Below are positions 37,913 through 46,945 of a DNA stretch of 64,000 nt, one piece after another (the first letter of the stretch is position 1; every line of letters starts with the position of its first letter). Source of the DNA: Hyphomicrobiales bacterium (GTDB lineage: Bacteria > Pseudomonadota > Alphaproteobacteria > Rhizobiales > Beijerinckiaceae). The DNA lies in assembly GCA_025351165.1 (NCBI GenBank), contig JANXWK010000032.1, positions 21,593-85,592 on the forward strand, written 5' to 3'. Position numbers and translations under genes: made by a program. A model generated the notes under the pieces. It was not told where the DNA came from. It made no database searches and was given only the letters and a program-made list of their open reading frames with translations.

Positions 37913-38581
37913 ATGTTTAACAATATCCAGTCAGACACTGAACATGACAGTGGTTTACCCCCCGTTTTTTCTGCCCATCCCACACCTACCGGCAATATTA
38001 TTAAACGTGCTGATGTTGAAAACTGGCATAATGCAGCAGAAGCATATGAAGCAGCTGTCGAGCTTTACAATTCCATAAAGGATCATGTTGAGCAGGCTAT
38101 CCAACTAGAGGGTGAACGTGGCTATAATGATGGATACGCACAAGGCATAGCAGCCAGCGAGGCTAGAATAGCTCAACATTTTGTTGATCTATCAAACGAG
38201 TTTAAAGAAAATACAGAAAATTTAAATGAAGTGTTTCCAAAAATGGTAATGGATTGCGTCACACGCATCATTGGTACAATGAAACCAACTGTGGCCATGC
38301 GCAAAATTGTTGAAGAAGCGTTGCAGGGCTTGAATGGACCAAGTGGTTTTACTCTTAAAATACCAGCAGGCATTGAGCTTGAGCCGTTTTCAATTCTCCT
38401 TAATACATATCAAAGAGCTGGTAATCCTGTCATAAATCTTGAAGTTGATGACACGCTTGAACCAACACAAACCCAGCTTGTAAGTCGTAGTGGCATTATT
38501 AATCTAGGCATAGAGGATCAACTTCGAACCCTGAAAGAACTTTTGGGCCTGAATGACGAAGGTCATCAAAATGTCAGTTAA
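37913..38581 (+). CDS. sctL: T3SS ATPase stator/regulator SctL (NolV-like)
   Basis: Binds and controls the ATPase SctN and tethers it to the C-ring. The 222-residue protein has the glycine-repeat helix GYNDGYAQGIAASEARIAQ in the first half, like FliH and YscL, and a C-terminal domain resembling the V/F-type ATPase E subunit (VDDTLEPTQTQLVSRSGIINLGIEDQLRTL). The 62-bp gap after sctK contains a GAGCC/GGCTC inverted repeat overlapping the AAAGGGG ribosome site, which could weaken initiation. Its 3' end overlaps the sctN start. Confidence 0.85.
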   Translation: MFNNIQSDTEHDSGLPPVFSAHPTPTGNIIKRADVENWHNAAEAYEAAVELYNSIKDHVEQAIQLEGERGYNDGYAQGIAASEARIAQHFVDLSNEFKENTENLNEVFPKMVMDCVTRIIGTMKPTVAMRKIVEEALQGLNGPSGFTLKIPAGIELEPFSILLNTYQRAGNPVINLEVDDTLEPTQTQLVSRSGIINLGIEDQLRTLKELLGLNDEGHQNVS

Positions 38582-39905
38582 ACAAAAGCCAGCTGCGTTT
38601 GCTGCGTTGGAACAGCTTCAGTCAAAGATTCAGGCCTCAGAACCCCGTCCCATGCGGGGTAGGATTATAAAATCGATTGGTACAATCATTCAGGCGATTG
38701 TTCCTGGAGTTCGCACCGGCGAATTATGCATTATTGAGGACCCAAGGTTTAACCTTAGCATACAAGCCGAAGTTGTTGGTTTTGCAGAAGAAATAGCACT
38801 TCTTGCTCCAATTGGTGATATTCAGGGCTTATCCAACAAGGCAGAAGTGCGCGCAACTGGACGTCTTATGGACATACCAGTTGGATATGAGCTGCTTGGC
38901 CGTGTACTGGACGCCTGCGGCACACCTATTGATGGCAAAGGGCCATTAACTTGTAGTCTTCGTCGGCCACTAATGACATTGTCACCAGACCCAATGACTA
39001 GACGCGTCATCAGCGATCCGATCAGTCTGGGGGTTCGTGCAATAGATGGGTTTATTACCTGTGGGAATGGTCAAAGACTTGGTCTGTTTGGCGCACCTGG
39101 CGTTGGAAAATCTTCTTTGCTGGCACAAATCATCAAACAGGCCGATGTAGATATTGCCGTTATTGCACTTGTGGGCGAGCGCGGTCGTGAGGTTCGTGAA
39201 TTTGTTGAACATACTCTGGGTGAAGAAGGCATGCGCCGCTCAGTGCTAGTTGTTGCAACTTCTGATCGCCCTGCAATGGAACGTTTGAAATCTGCATATT
39301 CTGCAACTGCGATTGCTGAATATTTTCGCGATGAAGGCAAGCGTGTTTTGCTGATTATGGATAGCGTTACACGATTTGCAAGGGCACAGCGTGAAATTGG
39401 GCTTGCGGCAGGAGAGCCTCCAACACGTCGTGGTTTTCCGCCATCAGTTTTTGCAATTTTAGCGTCTCTTATGGAACGGGCTGGACCTGGAGAGATTGGC
39501 ACAATTACAGGGCTTTATTCTATTTTGATGGAAGGCGATGGTACAGGCGATCCAGTTGCTGAAGAATCACGCAGTATTCTGGATGGTCATATTATTCTTG
39601 ACCCTAAACTTGCTGATGCAAATCACTATCCAGCAATTGATGTTCTTGCCAGTAAGAGCCGATTGATGGGTGTGTTGGCAACACGTGAGCACAAACAGCT
39701 TGCAGGGCGTATCCGCGATCTTATGTCTCGCTACAAGGATGCAGAGTTCTTGATTCAGGTAGGAGAGTATAAATCAGGCAATGACCTTAGGACAGACGAA
39801 GCTGTTGCAAAAATAGATACAATAAAAGAGTTCCTGCGCCAGACGAGTGAAGAAACATCCGATATTGAAGGGGCTATCCGATGGATGCAGCAGCTTCTAG
39901 AGTAA
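38571..39905 (+). CDS. sctN: T3SS ATPase SctN
   Basis: Hexameric ATPase that strips chaperones and unfolds substrates at the export gate. From ATG 38571 the protein has 444 residues, the usual size. It shows the Walker A GAPGVGKSS at about residue 173-181, the Walker B VLLIMDSVTRFA, the family signature ERAGPGEIGTITGLYSILM in two parts, and the GDPVAEESRSILDGHIIL segment. An in-frame ATG at 38553 would add six residues; the AAGG before 38571 favours the shorter form. It overlaps sctL upstream and sctO downstream, so the operon is tightly coupled. Confidence 0.97.
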   Translation: MSVKQKPAAFAALEQLQSKIQASEPRPMRGRIIKSIGTIIQAIVPGVRTGELCIIEDPRFNLSIQAEVVGFAEEIALLAPIGDIQGLSNKAEVRATGRLMDIPVGYELLGRVLDACGTPIDGKGPLTCSLRRPLMTLSPDPMTRRVISDPISLGVRAIDGFITCGNGQRLGLFGAPGVGKSSLLAQIIKQADVDIAVIALVGERGREVREFVEHTLGEEGMRRSVLVVATSDRPAMERLKSAYSATAIAEYFRDEGKRVLLIMDSVTRFARAQREIGLAAGEPPTRRGFPPSVFAILASLMERAGPGEIGTITGLYSILMEGDGTGDPVAEESRSILDGHIILDPKLADANHYPAIDVLASKSRLMGVLATREHKQLAGRIRDLMSRYKDAEFLIQVGEYKSGNDLRTDEAVAKIDTIKEFLRQTSEETSDIEGAIRWMQQLLE

Positions 39906-40399
39906 ATCCGCATAATCTAAGACGTCTGGAAAAAGCACGTCAAAGACGTGAGGATCGCGCCCAGACTGAACTTCAGATAAAGTCACGTGCAGAAGCTGAT
40001 CAACTAAGCATTTTGGAAGAGGCGCGTCAAAAAGAAAAGCAGATGATACAACAACGCAAAGAAGAAACAGATGCCATTTATACAAGTATGGTCGGGCAGT
40101 CTTTCCATGCCAATTCAATAGAGGCAGAACAAAAACGTGTGGACTGGTTAAATACGGCAGTATTGAAACAGCAGAAGATTGTAGGAATTGAAGAGACTAG
40201 ATATGAAAAATGTCTGGAAGAAAAAATGGAGGCGCGTAAACAATATAAAATCTATAACCGCGACCGACAAATGATGAGCGACATAAGAAAGCGTGTTGAA
40301 AAAGCTATTTTTGAACACGATGAGATGGCCTTGGAAATGGAAACGGAGGATGGTGTTATTGACAGATTCGGGAGAGACCAGGAAAGTATGCTTAAATGA
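39881..40399 (+). CDS. sctO: T3SS stalk protein SctO
   Basis: Predicted central stalk that joins SctN to SctV, like FliJ in flagella. The 172-residue protein is an almost continuous coiled coil, very rich in Arg, Glu, Gln and Lys (RRLEKARQRREDRAQTELQI and on), with no hydrophobic membrane segment. SctO proteins are barely conserved in sequence. The position between sctN and sctQ and the coiled-coil form are the evidence, matching the gene known as y4yJ in rhizobia. The start overlaps the end of sctN by 25 bases. Confidence 0.8.
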   Translation: MDAAASRVNPHNLRRLEKARQRREDRAQTELQIKSRAEADQLSILEEARQKEKQMIQQRKEETDAIYTSMVGQSFHANSIEAEQKRVDWLNTAVLKQQKIVGIEETRYEKCLEEKMEARKQYKIYNRDRQMMSDIRKRVEKAIFEHDEMALEMETEDGVIDRFGRDQESMLK

Positions 40400-41442
40400 C
40401 AAGGCAATTACCAAGTTCTACTGCGTTTAGACCAAAGCAGTATTCGAAAGACCTGATTACCGTATCAAATATTATACATCGTCGTCGTCATGCGATGGAA
40501 TGGCAGATGGAGAACATGATCCTTAATCTGGACTGTAGCCCTGTACCTGCAACATACACTGGAAATAACAGTAATATGCGCTACCTCCACACACGTGTAG
40601 GTATAGAAAAAATTGTTTTAGGTTTACCTGAGCAACTCGTAACACTGATATTGAATAATTTTGGAAACGGAGAAATATTAATTCAAGACAATGACTTATC
40701 TCCATTACTTCTGACTTTAGGTCTTGAACCAGCAATAGAAGAAATTGAGCAACAGCTTGACCTTGATGTATCTCTGGATGTTTTAGATTCTAGCCTTGCT
40801 GATAGTTTAACCAGTGGATTAGAATTCGAAGTGGAGATAAAAGACCAGTTTTTTAAAATTCAGGTACTCTGCGAGTTAGGGGGTCTGCAACTTATCTCAC
40901 AACTTTTGAGCGTAGTTGATATTGTAAATTTTCCTCTGGCACTAAAAACCCAGGCACGATTTGAAATTGCTAGAAAACGGCTTTTTATCTCTGAACTTGA
41001 AGCACTGGAACATGGCGACGTAATCGTGTTAAGTAGAGCACGAATCGACCATAATAATGTGATGATAGTAATAAACGCTGGCCTTAAATGTCAGGGACAC
41101 ATTTTGGAAGATGGGACAATTCAGGTTATTTCTCAGCCAAGGCAATATCACAATATGGACGAGATGGATTACATAAATGAGGATGAGCATGAACCTAATA
41201 CGGATCATGACATTAATCTAGGTGCATTGCAGGTTAGTTTATCTTTTGAATTGGGCCGTCAGCAAGTTTCTTTTGAAGAGTTATCCTCAATTACCCAGGG
41301 ATATACTTTTACAATGCCACCCCAAAATACAGGTGGTATCACTATACTTGCCAATGGTCAGGCTGTTGGCAAAGGTGAAATAGTACAGATCGGCGAGCTT
41401 ACAGGGGTTCGCGTTACAAGACTATTTGGTAATGGGCAGTAA
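40396..41442 (+). CDS. sctQ: T3SS cytoplasmic ring protein SctQ
   Basis: Component of the sorting platform (C-ring), related to FliM/FliN. The 348-residue protein has a variable N-terminal two-thirds and a C-terminal SpoA domain with LGALQVSLSFELGRQQVSFEE, YTFTMPPQNTGGITILANGQ and the end GEIVQIGELTGVRVTRLF. The latter is the conserved SpoA end. An internal start producing a separate SpoA-only product, as for YscQ, is possible, but I see no strong internal ribosome site. It overlaps sctO by four bases. Confidence 0.92.
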   Translation: MTRQLPSSTAFRPKQYSKDLITVSNIIHRRRHAMEWQMENMILNLDCSPVPATYTGNNSNMRYLHTRVGIEKIVLGLPEQLVTLILNNFGNGEILIQDNDLSPLLLTLGLEPAIEEIEQQLDLDVSLDVLDSSLADSLTSGLEFEVEIKDQFFKIQVLCELGGLQLISQLLSVVDIVNFPLALKTQARFEIARKRLFISELEALEHGDVIVLSRARIDHNNVMIVINAGLKCQGHILEDGTIQVISQPRQYHNMDEMDYINEDEHEPNTDHDINLGALQVSLSFELGRQQVSFEELSSITQGYTFTMPPQNTGGITILANGQAVGKGEIVQIGELTGVRVTRLFGNGQ

Positions 41443-41444
41443 TC

Positions 41445-42107
41445 ATGGGTGCTGAATCGCAGATCAGCATTGTCCAGATACTTATCGTCAGTATTGGTTT
41501 GGGACTTTTGCCATTTCTAGCGGTCAGCGCAACATCTTTTACAAAAATATCCATTGTGCTTTTTCTGGTTCGCAATGCTATGGGCTTGCAGCAGGTTCCC
41601 TCAAACCTTGTCATACAGGCCATAGCACTTACACTCACAATGTTTATAACAGCTCCCTTGATTGAACAGGTTTACAATGTTGTTACGGAACCTGGTATAA
41701 AATTTCAAACCGCTCCTGAAATTGCAGCTGCATCCCAGAAGATAAAAAAACCCATCGTAGAATATCTTCAAAAATACACCACAGAAGATAATAGGGAATT
41801 TTTTGTAACAACGACCAGCCGACTATGGCCAGATCAGTATCGACAGAAAATGAGCAGTTCTGACATTGCGATACTCATACCAAGTTTTCTGATTGCAGAG
41901 TTGAAACGGGCGTTTGAAATAGGATTTCTGCTCTATCTTCCCTTTATGGTTGTTGATATGGTTGTAACAACGATTCTTATTGCAATGGGTTTGTCGCAAA
42001 TATCGCCTCAAATTATAACAGTGCCATTTAAAGTGTTTCTATTTATATCCATAGATGGATGGTCACGACTATTGCATGGTCTGATTTTGAGTTATGTACA
42101 GCCTTGA
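41445..42107 (+). CDS. sctR: T3SS export-apparatus protein SctR
   Basis: Five copies of SctR form the core of the export channel with SctS and SctT. The 220-residue membrane protein has the family's conserved segments: ATSFTKISIVLFLVRNAMGLQQVPSN near the start (shown here in part), FLIAELKRAFEIGFLLYLPFMVVDMVV in the middle, and the ISPQIITVPFKVFLF segment toward the end. Four membrane helices are visible. It starts two bases after the sctQ stop. Confidence 0.96.
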   Translation: MGAESQISIVQILIVSIGLGLLPFLAVSATSFTKISIVLFLVRNAMGLQQVPSNLVIQAIALTLTMFITAPLIEQVYNVVTEPGIKFQTAPEIAAASQKIKKPIVEYLQKYTTEDNREFFVTTTSRLWPDQYRQKMSSSDIAILIPSFLIAELKRAFEIGFLLYLPFMVVDMVVTTILIAMGLSQISPQIITVPFKVFLFISIDGWSRLLHGLILSYVQP

Positions 42108-42143
42108 AAATTATCTGTAAGCAAAATACGTAAGGACAATTTT

Positions 42144-42413
42144 ATGGGCAATAGCATTATCCAATCTGGACTGGATGCAGCCCTGAAATCTTACATGATT
42201 TTGACTCTTCCGCCTCTTTTTGGTGCACTCATAGTTGGTATAACAATTGGCCTTTTTCAGGCAATTACCCAGATACAGGATCAGACGCTGCCGCAGATTT
42301 TTAAGATCCTTACAGTATTTGGCATACTCGTGCTAATGGCATCTGTATTAATGACCCCCCTGCAGGACTTAACTGAACGCGTATTTACTGATTTTGTTGA
42401 CATGTCCAGATAA
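42144..42413 (+). CDS. sctS: T3SS export-apparatus protein SctS
   Basis: Small channel component of the export gate. At 89 residues with two membrane helices separated by a short loop (QAITQIQDQTLPQIFKI) it fits the family exactly. The loop with Gln-rich TQIQDQTL is the strongest conserved signature. It lies 36 bp after sctR and 12 bp before sctT. Confidence 0.96.
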   Translation: MGNSIIQSGLDAALKSYMILTLPPLFGALIVGITIGLFQAITQIQDQTLPQIFKILTVFGILVLMASVLMTPLQDLTERVFTDFVDMSR

Positions 42414-42425
42414 GATATTTTGACA

Positions 42426-43250
42426 ATGGACCCCTCTGTTTCACAGCCGTTTCAAGATATTGTGCCTTTTCAGAGTTTCATTAAACACTTTTTATTTACA
42501 ATCGCCATAACTGCAGCACGGCCAAGCGGAATATTACTGGTAATTCCTATATTCTTGCGGGCAAGTCTTCCAAACCTGGTTAAAATTGTTATTGCAATTG
42601 CTTTTGTGCTCCCAATTGCGCAAATCATGATGGTTAAACTGCCTCAAATATCGACGTTTACAGTGGCACAGATGGTGGCAATACTCTCAAAAGAACTATT
42701 TTTTGGTGTAGTGCTAGGTTTGTTTCTAGGGATGCCCTTTTTTAGCATTCAGGCTGTAGGCGAAATGATGGATAACCAACGAGGAATTTCTTCCCTACCT
42801 ATTGAAGAGCCGGCAACTCAGCAATCTGCCTCCTCAACTGCAATACTGTTATCTGTTGCCTCAATCGCCAGTTTTTTTATGTTTAACGGTATGAGAACAT
42901 TGATTGAGATACTGTATGAAAGCTACACAATATGGCCCATAATGGACTTTATACCCGATTATAAATTCCTAAACCTCGAAATTATATTTAGCATGATGGA
43001 TAGAATGATGCGCTATATGCTGGTCATTTCTGCACCTCCCGTCATCCTGCTGTTTGTTGTTGACCTTGCCTTATTGTTGCTCGCCAGGGCTGCACCATCA
43101 TTTAACATACCTGATTTATCACCAAGCCTCAAAAGTGTAGTTTTTATAATATTTATTATTATTTATCTGGTATTTTTGCTTGATCATATCAATGATGAGC
43201 TTGGCACTCTGCTTGGCATTCCAAACATGTTAAGGGCTATCCAGCCATGA
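42426..43250 (+). CDS. sctT: T3SS export-apparatus protein SctT
   Basis: Seals the channel end of the SctRST core. The protein has about 274 residues and six to eight membrane segments. Family features are RPSGILLVIPIF near the start, FFGVVLGLFLGMPFF and IQAVGEMMDNQRG with the conserved Arg-Gly pair, and LSPSLKSVVF near the end. The ATG at 42426 is preferred over a TTG at 42420. It ends nine bases before sctU. Confidence 0.95.
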   Translation: MDPSVSQPFQDIVPFQSFIKHFLFTIAITAARPSGILLVIPIFLRASLPNLVKIVIAIAFVLPIAQIMMVKLPQISTFTVAQMVAILSKELFFGVVLGLFLGMPFFSIQAVGEMMDNQRGISSLPIEEPATQQSASSTAILLSVASIASFFMFNGMRTLIEILYESYTIWPIMDFIPDYKFLNLEIIFSMMDRMMRYMLVISAPPVILLFVVDLALLLLARAAPSFNIPDLSPSLKSVVFIIFIIIYLVFLLDHINDELGTLLGIPNMLRAIQP

Positions 43251-43259
43251 GTAACGAAT

Positions 43260-44303
43260 ATGAGTGATGGAGAAGAAAAAACTGAAGAACCTTCAGACAG
43301 GAAGCTCAAAAAAGCTCGCGATGATGGTAAAATTGCAACCTATAAAGATTTTGTCTCATCTGGTTTAAGTGGGGTACTGTTTTTTTATATCATAATAAAA
43401 CTTTCCAGCATTAGCGATGCTTTTAAAGTTGTATTCTTGAAGGTATTGAACGAACAAGACACTTCGTTTGAAAATACAATTATTAAAGTTATTCCAAGCT
43501 TGATCAGCAGTGGATCGGAAACTATTATACCACTAAGTGTACTCACTGTTCTTACCGTCATTGTTCTAACTGTAGTTGTTAATGGTGGAGTAGTTCTCTC
43601 ATTCAAGCCTTTAGTACCCGATATTAAACGTATTAATCCAGCAGATGGTCTAAAAAAACTATTCGGGTCTAAAGCTGTTATAGATCTTGGTAAATCCCTG
43701 TTGAAGCTTATAATATTGGGCGCTGCCCTCACCATAACCACACTTGCTTATTTAAATGACATTATCAGAACACCAGTTGGCGGACTTGAGGGGCTGCCAG
43801 TTATGCTGTCACATGTTAGTAATCCAATCATCTTCATATCAATTGGAATTTTTATTATTCTTGGTGTTATGGATTTACCCTTACAGTACTTTCTGTTCAT
43901 AAAAGAGCAGAAATCTACAAAGTCAGAAGTTAAACGCGAGCATAAAGAATCAGACGGCGCTCCAGAGCTGAAGCGCGAACGCAAACGCATGGAAAAAGAA
44001 CTTGCGGACATGCCAACTAAACTTGGCGTTCAAAATTCATCACTTATTATCTATAACGATAATGTTGCTATAGGCCTGCGCTATGTTGCAGGTGAAACCC
44101 ATGTTCCATATGTCACTAGTCGTGGTAAAACATTTGAGGCCGCACTTAAGCTGCTTGAAGCGGCTGGAGAATTAAAAATACCAAAAATCAAACGCGATGA
44201 ATTGGCGGATGGCCTATCCAAACAGCATCAAATTGGCACTTATTTGAACGCCAAGTATTTTAATGGTGTCGCAGAAGCATTGCGCGAGGCAAAACTTGTA
44301 TAA
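43260..44303 (+). CDS. sctU: T3SS switch protein SctU without the NPTH autocleavage motif
   Basis: Export-gate protein that normally cleaves itself at NPTH to switch substrate class. The 347-residue protein begins with the standard EEKTEEPSDRKLKKARDDG and has four membrane helices, then a basic linker (KREHKESDGAPELKRERKRM) and the cytoplasmic domain. In the position of NPTH it has YNDN (residues 265-268, bases 44052-44063), while the sequences on both sides (LIIYNDNVAIGLRYVAGET) keep the family pattern. Autocleavage by the usual asparagine cyclisation is therefore not expected. The rest of the gene is intact, so decay is unlikely. It ends the operon. Confidence 0.94.
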   Translation: MSDGEEKTEEPSDRKLKKARDDGKIATYKDFVSSGLSGVLFFYIIIKLSSISDAFKVVFLKVLNEQDTSFENTIIKVIPSLISSGSETIIPLSVLTVLTVIVLTVVVNGGVVLSFKPLVPDIKRINPADGLKKLFGSKAVIDLGKSLLKLIILGAALTITTLAYLNDIIRTPVGGLEGLPVMLSHVSNPIIFISIGIFIILGVMDLPLQYFLFIKEQKSTKSEVKREHKESDGAPELKRERKRMEKELADMPTKLGVQNSSLIIYNDNVAIGLRYVAGETHVPYVTSRGKTFEAALKLLEAAGELKIPKIKRDELADGLSKQHQIGTYLNAKYFNGVAEALREAKLV

Positions 44304-44370
44304 CTATAAGTCATTCATGCACACATAAAACTTGCATATTCATAAAATATCTATAGCTAGAAGACTTCTT

Positions 44371-44505
44371 GTTCTGGCCGGAGGCTGAACGGGGGCTGTG
44401 TAATGCAGCAGTATATTTATATACGCTCCCCAGTGTCTCCGCCTTCGAAACGCAATCTCATCGGGCCTTTTTAAAAAGAGTGCTCGAAGGGCTCCGCGCC
44501 AGAAC
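44371..44505 (+). promoter_or_regulatory. Structured 5' leader of rpsF (candidate S6:S18 leader)
   Basis: A closing stem GTTCTGGC (44371-44378) pairs with GCCAGAAC (44498-44505). Inside are GGAG/CTCC (44380-44383 with 44437-44440), a GGGGG/CTCCC stem with the long apical loop, and a perfect 7-bp stem CCTTCGA/TCGAAGG (44442-44448 with 44484-44490). The position right before rpsF fits the known autoregulatory S6:S18-binding leader of the rpsF-rpsR operon. I cannot confirm the protein-binding bulge. Confidence 0.6.
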
Positions 44506-44529
44506 GTAAGTTAAAAGGAAAGGCCAAAA

Positions 44530-44949
44530 ATGCCATTATATGAACATACCTTCATGGCTCGACAGGACATAACTTCCCAGCAGGTTGAAGCGCTGATTGA
44601 AGTCTATCGTGCGGTTATTGAAGCAGCTGAAGGCAAAATTGCCAAGGTTGAATATTGGGGCATCAAGCAGATTGCTTATCGCGTCAAAAAAAATCGTAAA
44701 GCTCACTACACACTTTTGAATATAGATGCTCCACATTCAGCAGTTGCTGAAATGGAACGTCAAATGAGCATTTCAGAAGATGTATTACGTTTCATGACCA
44801 TTAAAGTTGATGAGCTTGAAGAAGGCCCATCTGCAATGATGCAGAAACGTGATCGTGAAGATCGCCGCGATCGTGAAGATCGTTATGGCGCAGATGAGCG
44901 TCCACGCCGCAGCCGCCGTGATGAAAGTGAAGAAGGGGAGGATCTATAA
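44530..44949 (+). CDS. rpsF: 30S ribosomal protein S6
   Basis: Small-subunit protein that pairs with S18. The 139-residue protein starts [14 protein letters not shown] and contains [24 protein letters not shown] in two family blocks, then an Arg/Asp/Glu-rich tail ([18 protein letters not shown]) as is usual in alphaproteobacteria. The AAGGAAAGG ribosome site is strong. It overlaps rpsR by one base. A structured leader precedes it. Confidence 0.98.
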   Translation: MPLYEHTFMARQDITSQQVEALIEVYRAVIEAAEGKIAKVEYWGIKQIAYRVKKNRKAHYTLLNIDAPHSAVAEMERQMSISEDVLRFMTIKVDELEEGPSAMMQKRDREDRRDREDRYGADERPRRSRRDESEEGEDL

Positions 44950-45188
44950 TGTCTGCACCAGCAACTCGCCGTCCATTTTTCCGTCGTCGCAAAAGCTGCC
45001 CTTTTACAGGTCCAGGCGCACAGAAGATTGATTACAAGGATGTTCGTACACTTTCACGCTATATTTCTGAGCGTGGTAAGATTGTACCTTCACGCATCAC
45101 TGCTGTGTCGGCTAAAAAACAGCGCGAATTGGCTCAGGCCATCAAACGCGCCCGTTTTTTAGGTCTTCTACCTTACCTGATTGGTTAA
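44949..45188 (+). CDS. rpsR: 30S ribosomal protein S18
   Basis: Binds S6 on the platform of the small subunit. The 79-residue protein contains the family sequence [40 protein letters not shown] and [13 protein letters not shown]. The start codon overlaps the rpsF stop (TAATG). No zinc-type cysteine pair beyond the single Cys is present. Confidence 0.98.
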   Translation: MSAPATRRPFFRRRKSCPFTGPGAQKIDYKDVRTLSRYISERGKIVPSRITAVSAKKQRELAQAIKRARFLGLLPYLIG

Positions 45189-45304
45189 ACCATTACGGAG
45201 CGCCACAAAGCGCTCCATTTTCTGCAACAGTCGTTGGCTATATTTTTTATAGTCAATTTGTTGGATTATATTCCTAACCGGTATTTCCGGGACAGCTTGA
45301 CACT

Positions 45305-46273
45305 ATGAAAACCAGAACAAACATCTCCTGGATCCAGGCTATATTAATAAGCTGCATCGCATGTGCAGCTTCGGTTTTGTTATGTGTTGGCATGCGCCCA
45401 CAGTCATTACCAGGTGCCTTATTATTTCTGCTATCCCCCCTGCCCCTTATCATTGCTGGTTTAAGTTACAATGCTTTAGTTGCTGCATTGGCAGCACTTA
45501 TTGGGTGTCTCGCTTTAAGCTTTGTACAAAATCCAGCACTGCCTTTAATGTATGGACTTGTTGCAGGCCTACCATCATGGCTGATCTGTGCAGGTGCTGC
45601 AAATTACCAAAATAAAGATTCTAAAATTACACCAGGTCATGTAGTATTTGGCATTGCCTGTTACGTCTGTATTCTTATTATATCTGCAACTGCTATCATA
45701 GTCCCAGATCACAGCAACCTGGCAAATTATCTGTCTGAAATGATCAAGGAAAGCTTTAAAATACAAGGTGAGACAAATACATTATCAAATTTTGATGAAA
45801 AAGATGCAAATGTAATTTCTATTTTTGCACGCGTCCTTCCGCACATGTCTGCAATATCATTCTTTGTAATGTTGGTCTCATCCTCCTATCTCGGAGCAAA
45901 AATTGCTCTCATGTCATCGCTGCTTAGACAGGACTGGTTGGATTTTCGTGTTTTAAAAATGCCTGTCTTGGCATTTATATCAATATTGATAGCATTGCCA
46001 CTGAACCTTGCTCCAGGTTATATTGGGCTTGGAGGCGAAATATTTATTTTATTGCTTTCTTTATGTTTTATGCTGCAAGGACTTGCAGTACTCCATTTCA
46101 AAGTTGCAAAAAGTATATACTGGCGCTGGCTCATACTTGTTAGCTGGAGCGCTATCATCATTTTTGGTTTTATCGGTCTAGGCTTTACCCTAATTGGTCT
46201 TGCCGATTTTATTTTCGACTTCCGTAAATTGCGGCGCTCGAGCACAACCTCACCCAACCAACTAGAACTTTAA
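45305..46273 (+). CDS. DUF2232 membrane protein
   Basis: Integral membrane protein of unknown function, regularly found between rpsR and rplI in alphaproteobacteria. The 322-residue protein has about eight membrane segments and no charged domain (for example LPGALLFLLSPLPLIIAGLSY and LLSLCFMLQGLAVLHF). It starts 116 bp after rpsR and ends 18 bp before rplI, so it belongs to this ribosomal operon. A role in the S-component/transport group has been proposed for DUF2232 relatives; I cannot judge that here. Confidence 0.88.
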   Translation: MKTRTNISWIQAILISCIACAASVLLCVGMRPQSLPGALLFLLSPLPLIIAGLSYNALVAALAALIGCLALSFVQNPALPLMYGLVAGLPSWLICAGAANYQNKDSKITPGHVVFGIACYVCILIISATAIIVPDHSNLANYLSEMIKESFKIQGETNTLSNFDEKDANVISIFARVLPHMSAISFFVMLVSSSYLGAKIALMSSLLRQDWLDFRVLKMPVLAFISILIALPLNLAPGYIGLGGEIFILLLSLCFMLQGLAVLHFKVAKSIYWRWLILVSWSAIIIFGFIGLGFTLIGLADFIFDFRKLRRSSTTSPNQLEL

Positions 46274-46291
46274 ACTAAAGGAAAATCTATC

Positions 46292-46858
46292 ATGGATATA
46301 ATACTAATGGAGCGTGTTGCCAAGCTTGGCCAGATGGGCGAAAAAGTACGTGTTAAAGACGGCTATGCCCGTAATTTTCTATTGCCGCGTGGCAAAGCAA
46401 TGCGCGCAACAAAAGATAACTTAGCCAAATTTGAAACTCAGCGTATTCAGCTTGAGGCACGCAATCTTGATCGTCGCAAGGAAGCAGACAGCATTGGTGA
46501 TAAATTGAATGGTCAAAGCTTTGTACTTGTGCGTCAGGCGGGTGAAACTGGCGTTCTTTACGGTTCAGTTGCAGCCCGGGATGTTGCTGATATTGTTTCA
46601 GCCAATGGTACAACAATCAGCAGAAACCAGGTTGTGATTAACACACCAATCAAAACCATCGGATTGCATAAAGTGCCTGTTTCTCTACACCCAGAAGTGG
46701 AAGTTACAGTAACTATTAATATAGCTCGCAGCCCAGAAGAGGCAGAACGTCAAGCGCGTGGTGAAGAGGTACTCACACGTGAAAAAGATAATTTGGATGA
46801 TCTTGGTTTGGAAATCGGTGCAGCGCTCGCTAAAGCAGGTGATCGCGCAGAAATGTAA
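46292..46858 (+). CDS. rplI: 50S ribosomal protein L9
   Basis: Large-subunit protein at the L1 stalk base. The 188-residue protein begins [19 protein letters not shown] with the conserved [13 protein letters not shown], followed by the long connecting helix and the C-terminal domain with [14 protein letters not shown] and [14 protein letters not shown]-terminal extension of about 35 acidic residues is usual for Rhizobiales. A strong terminator follows 22 bp after the stop. Confidence 0.98.
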   Translation: MDIILMERVAKLGQMGEKVRVKDGYARNFLLPRGKAMRATKDNLAKFETQRIQLEARNLDRRKEADSIGDKLNGQSFVLVRQAGETGVLYGSVAARDVADIVSANGTTISRNQVVINTPIKTIGLHKVPVSLHPEVEVTVTINIARSPEEAERQARGEEVLTREKDNLDDLGLEIGAALAKAGDRAEM

Positions 46859-46880
46859 AACTTATAGTTACACATAAAAC

Positions 46881-46918
46881 AAAAAAAGCAGGCAGATGCA
46901 AATCTCCTGCTTTTTTTT
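46881..46918 (+). terminator. Rho-independent terminator after rplI
   Basis: AAAAAAAGCAGG pairs with CCTGC plus a run of eight T residues across a 13-base loop, 22 bp after rplI. It ends the rpsF-rpsR-DUF2232-rplI transcript and separates it from the next box-controlled gene. Confidence 0.93.
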
Positions 46919-46945
46919 ATAAAAAAGTGTATTTTTTTATAAACT

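Noticed and set aside
42126..42143. TGTAAG...CGTAAGG between sctR and sctS
   Set aside because: The half-sites are 13 bp apart and the second one overlaps the ribosome site of sctS within a tight operon.
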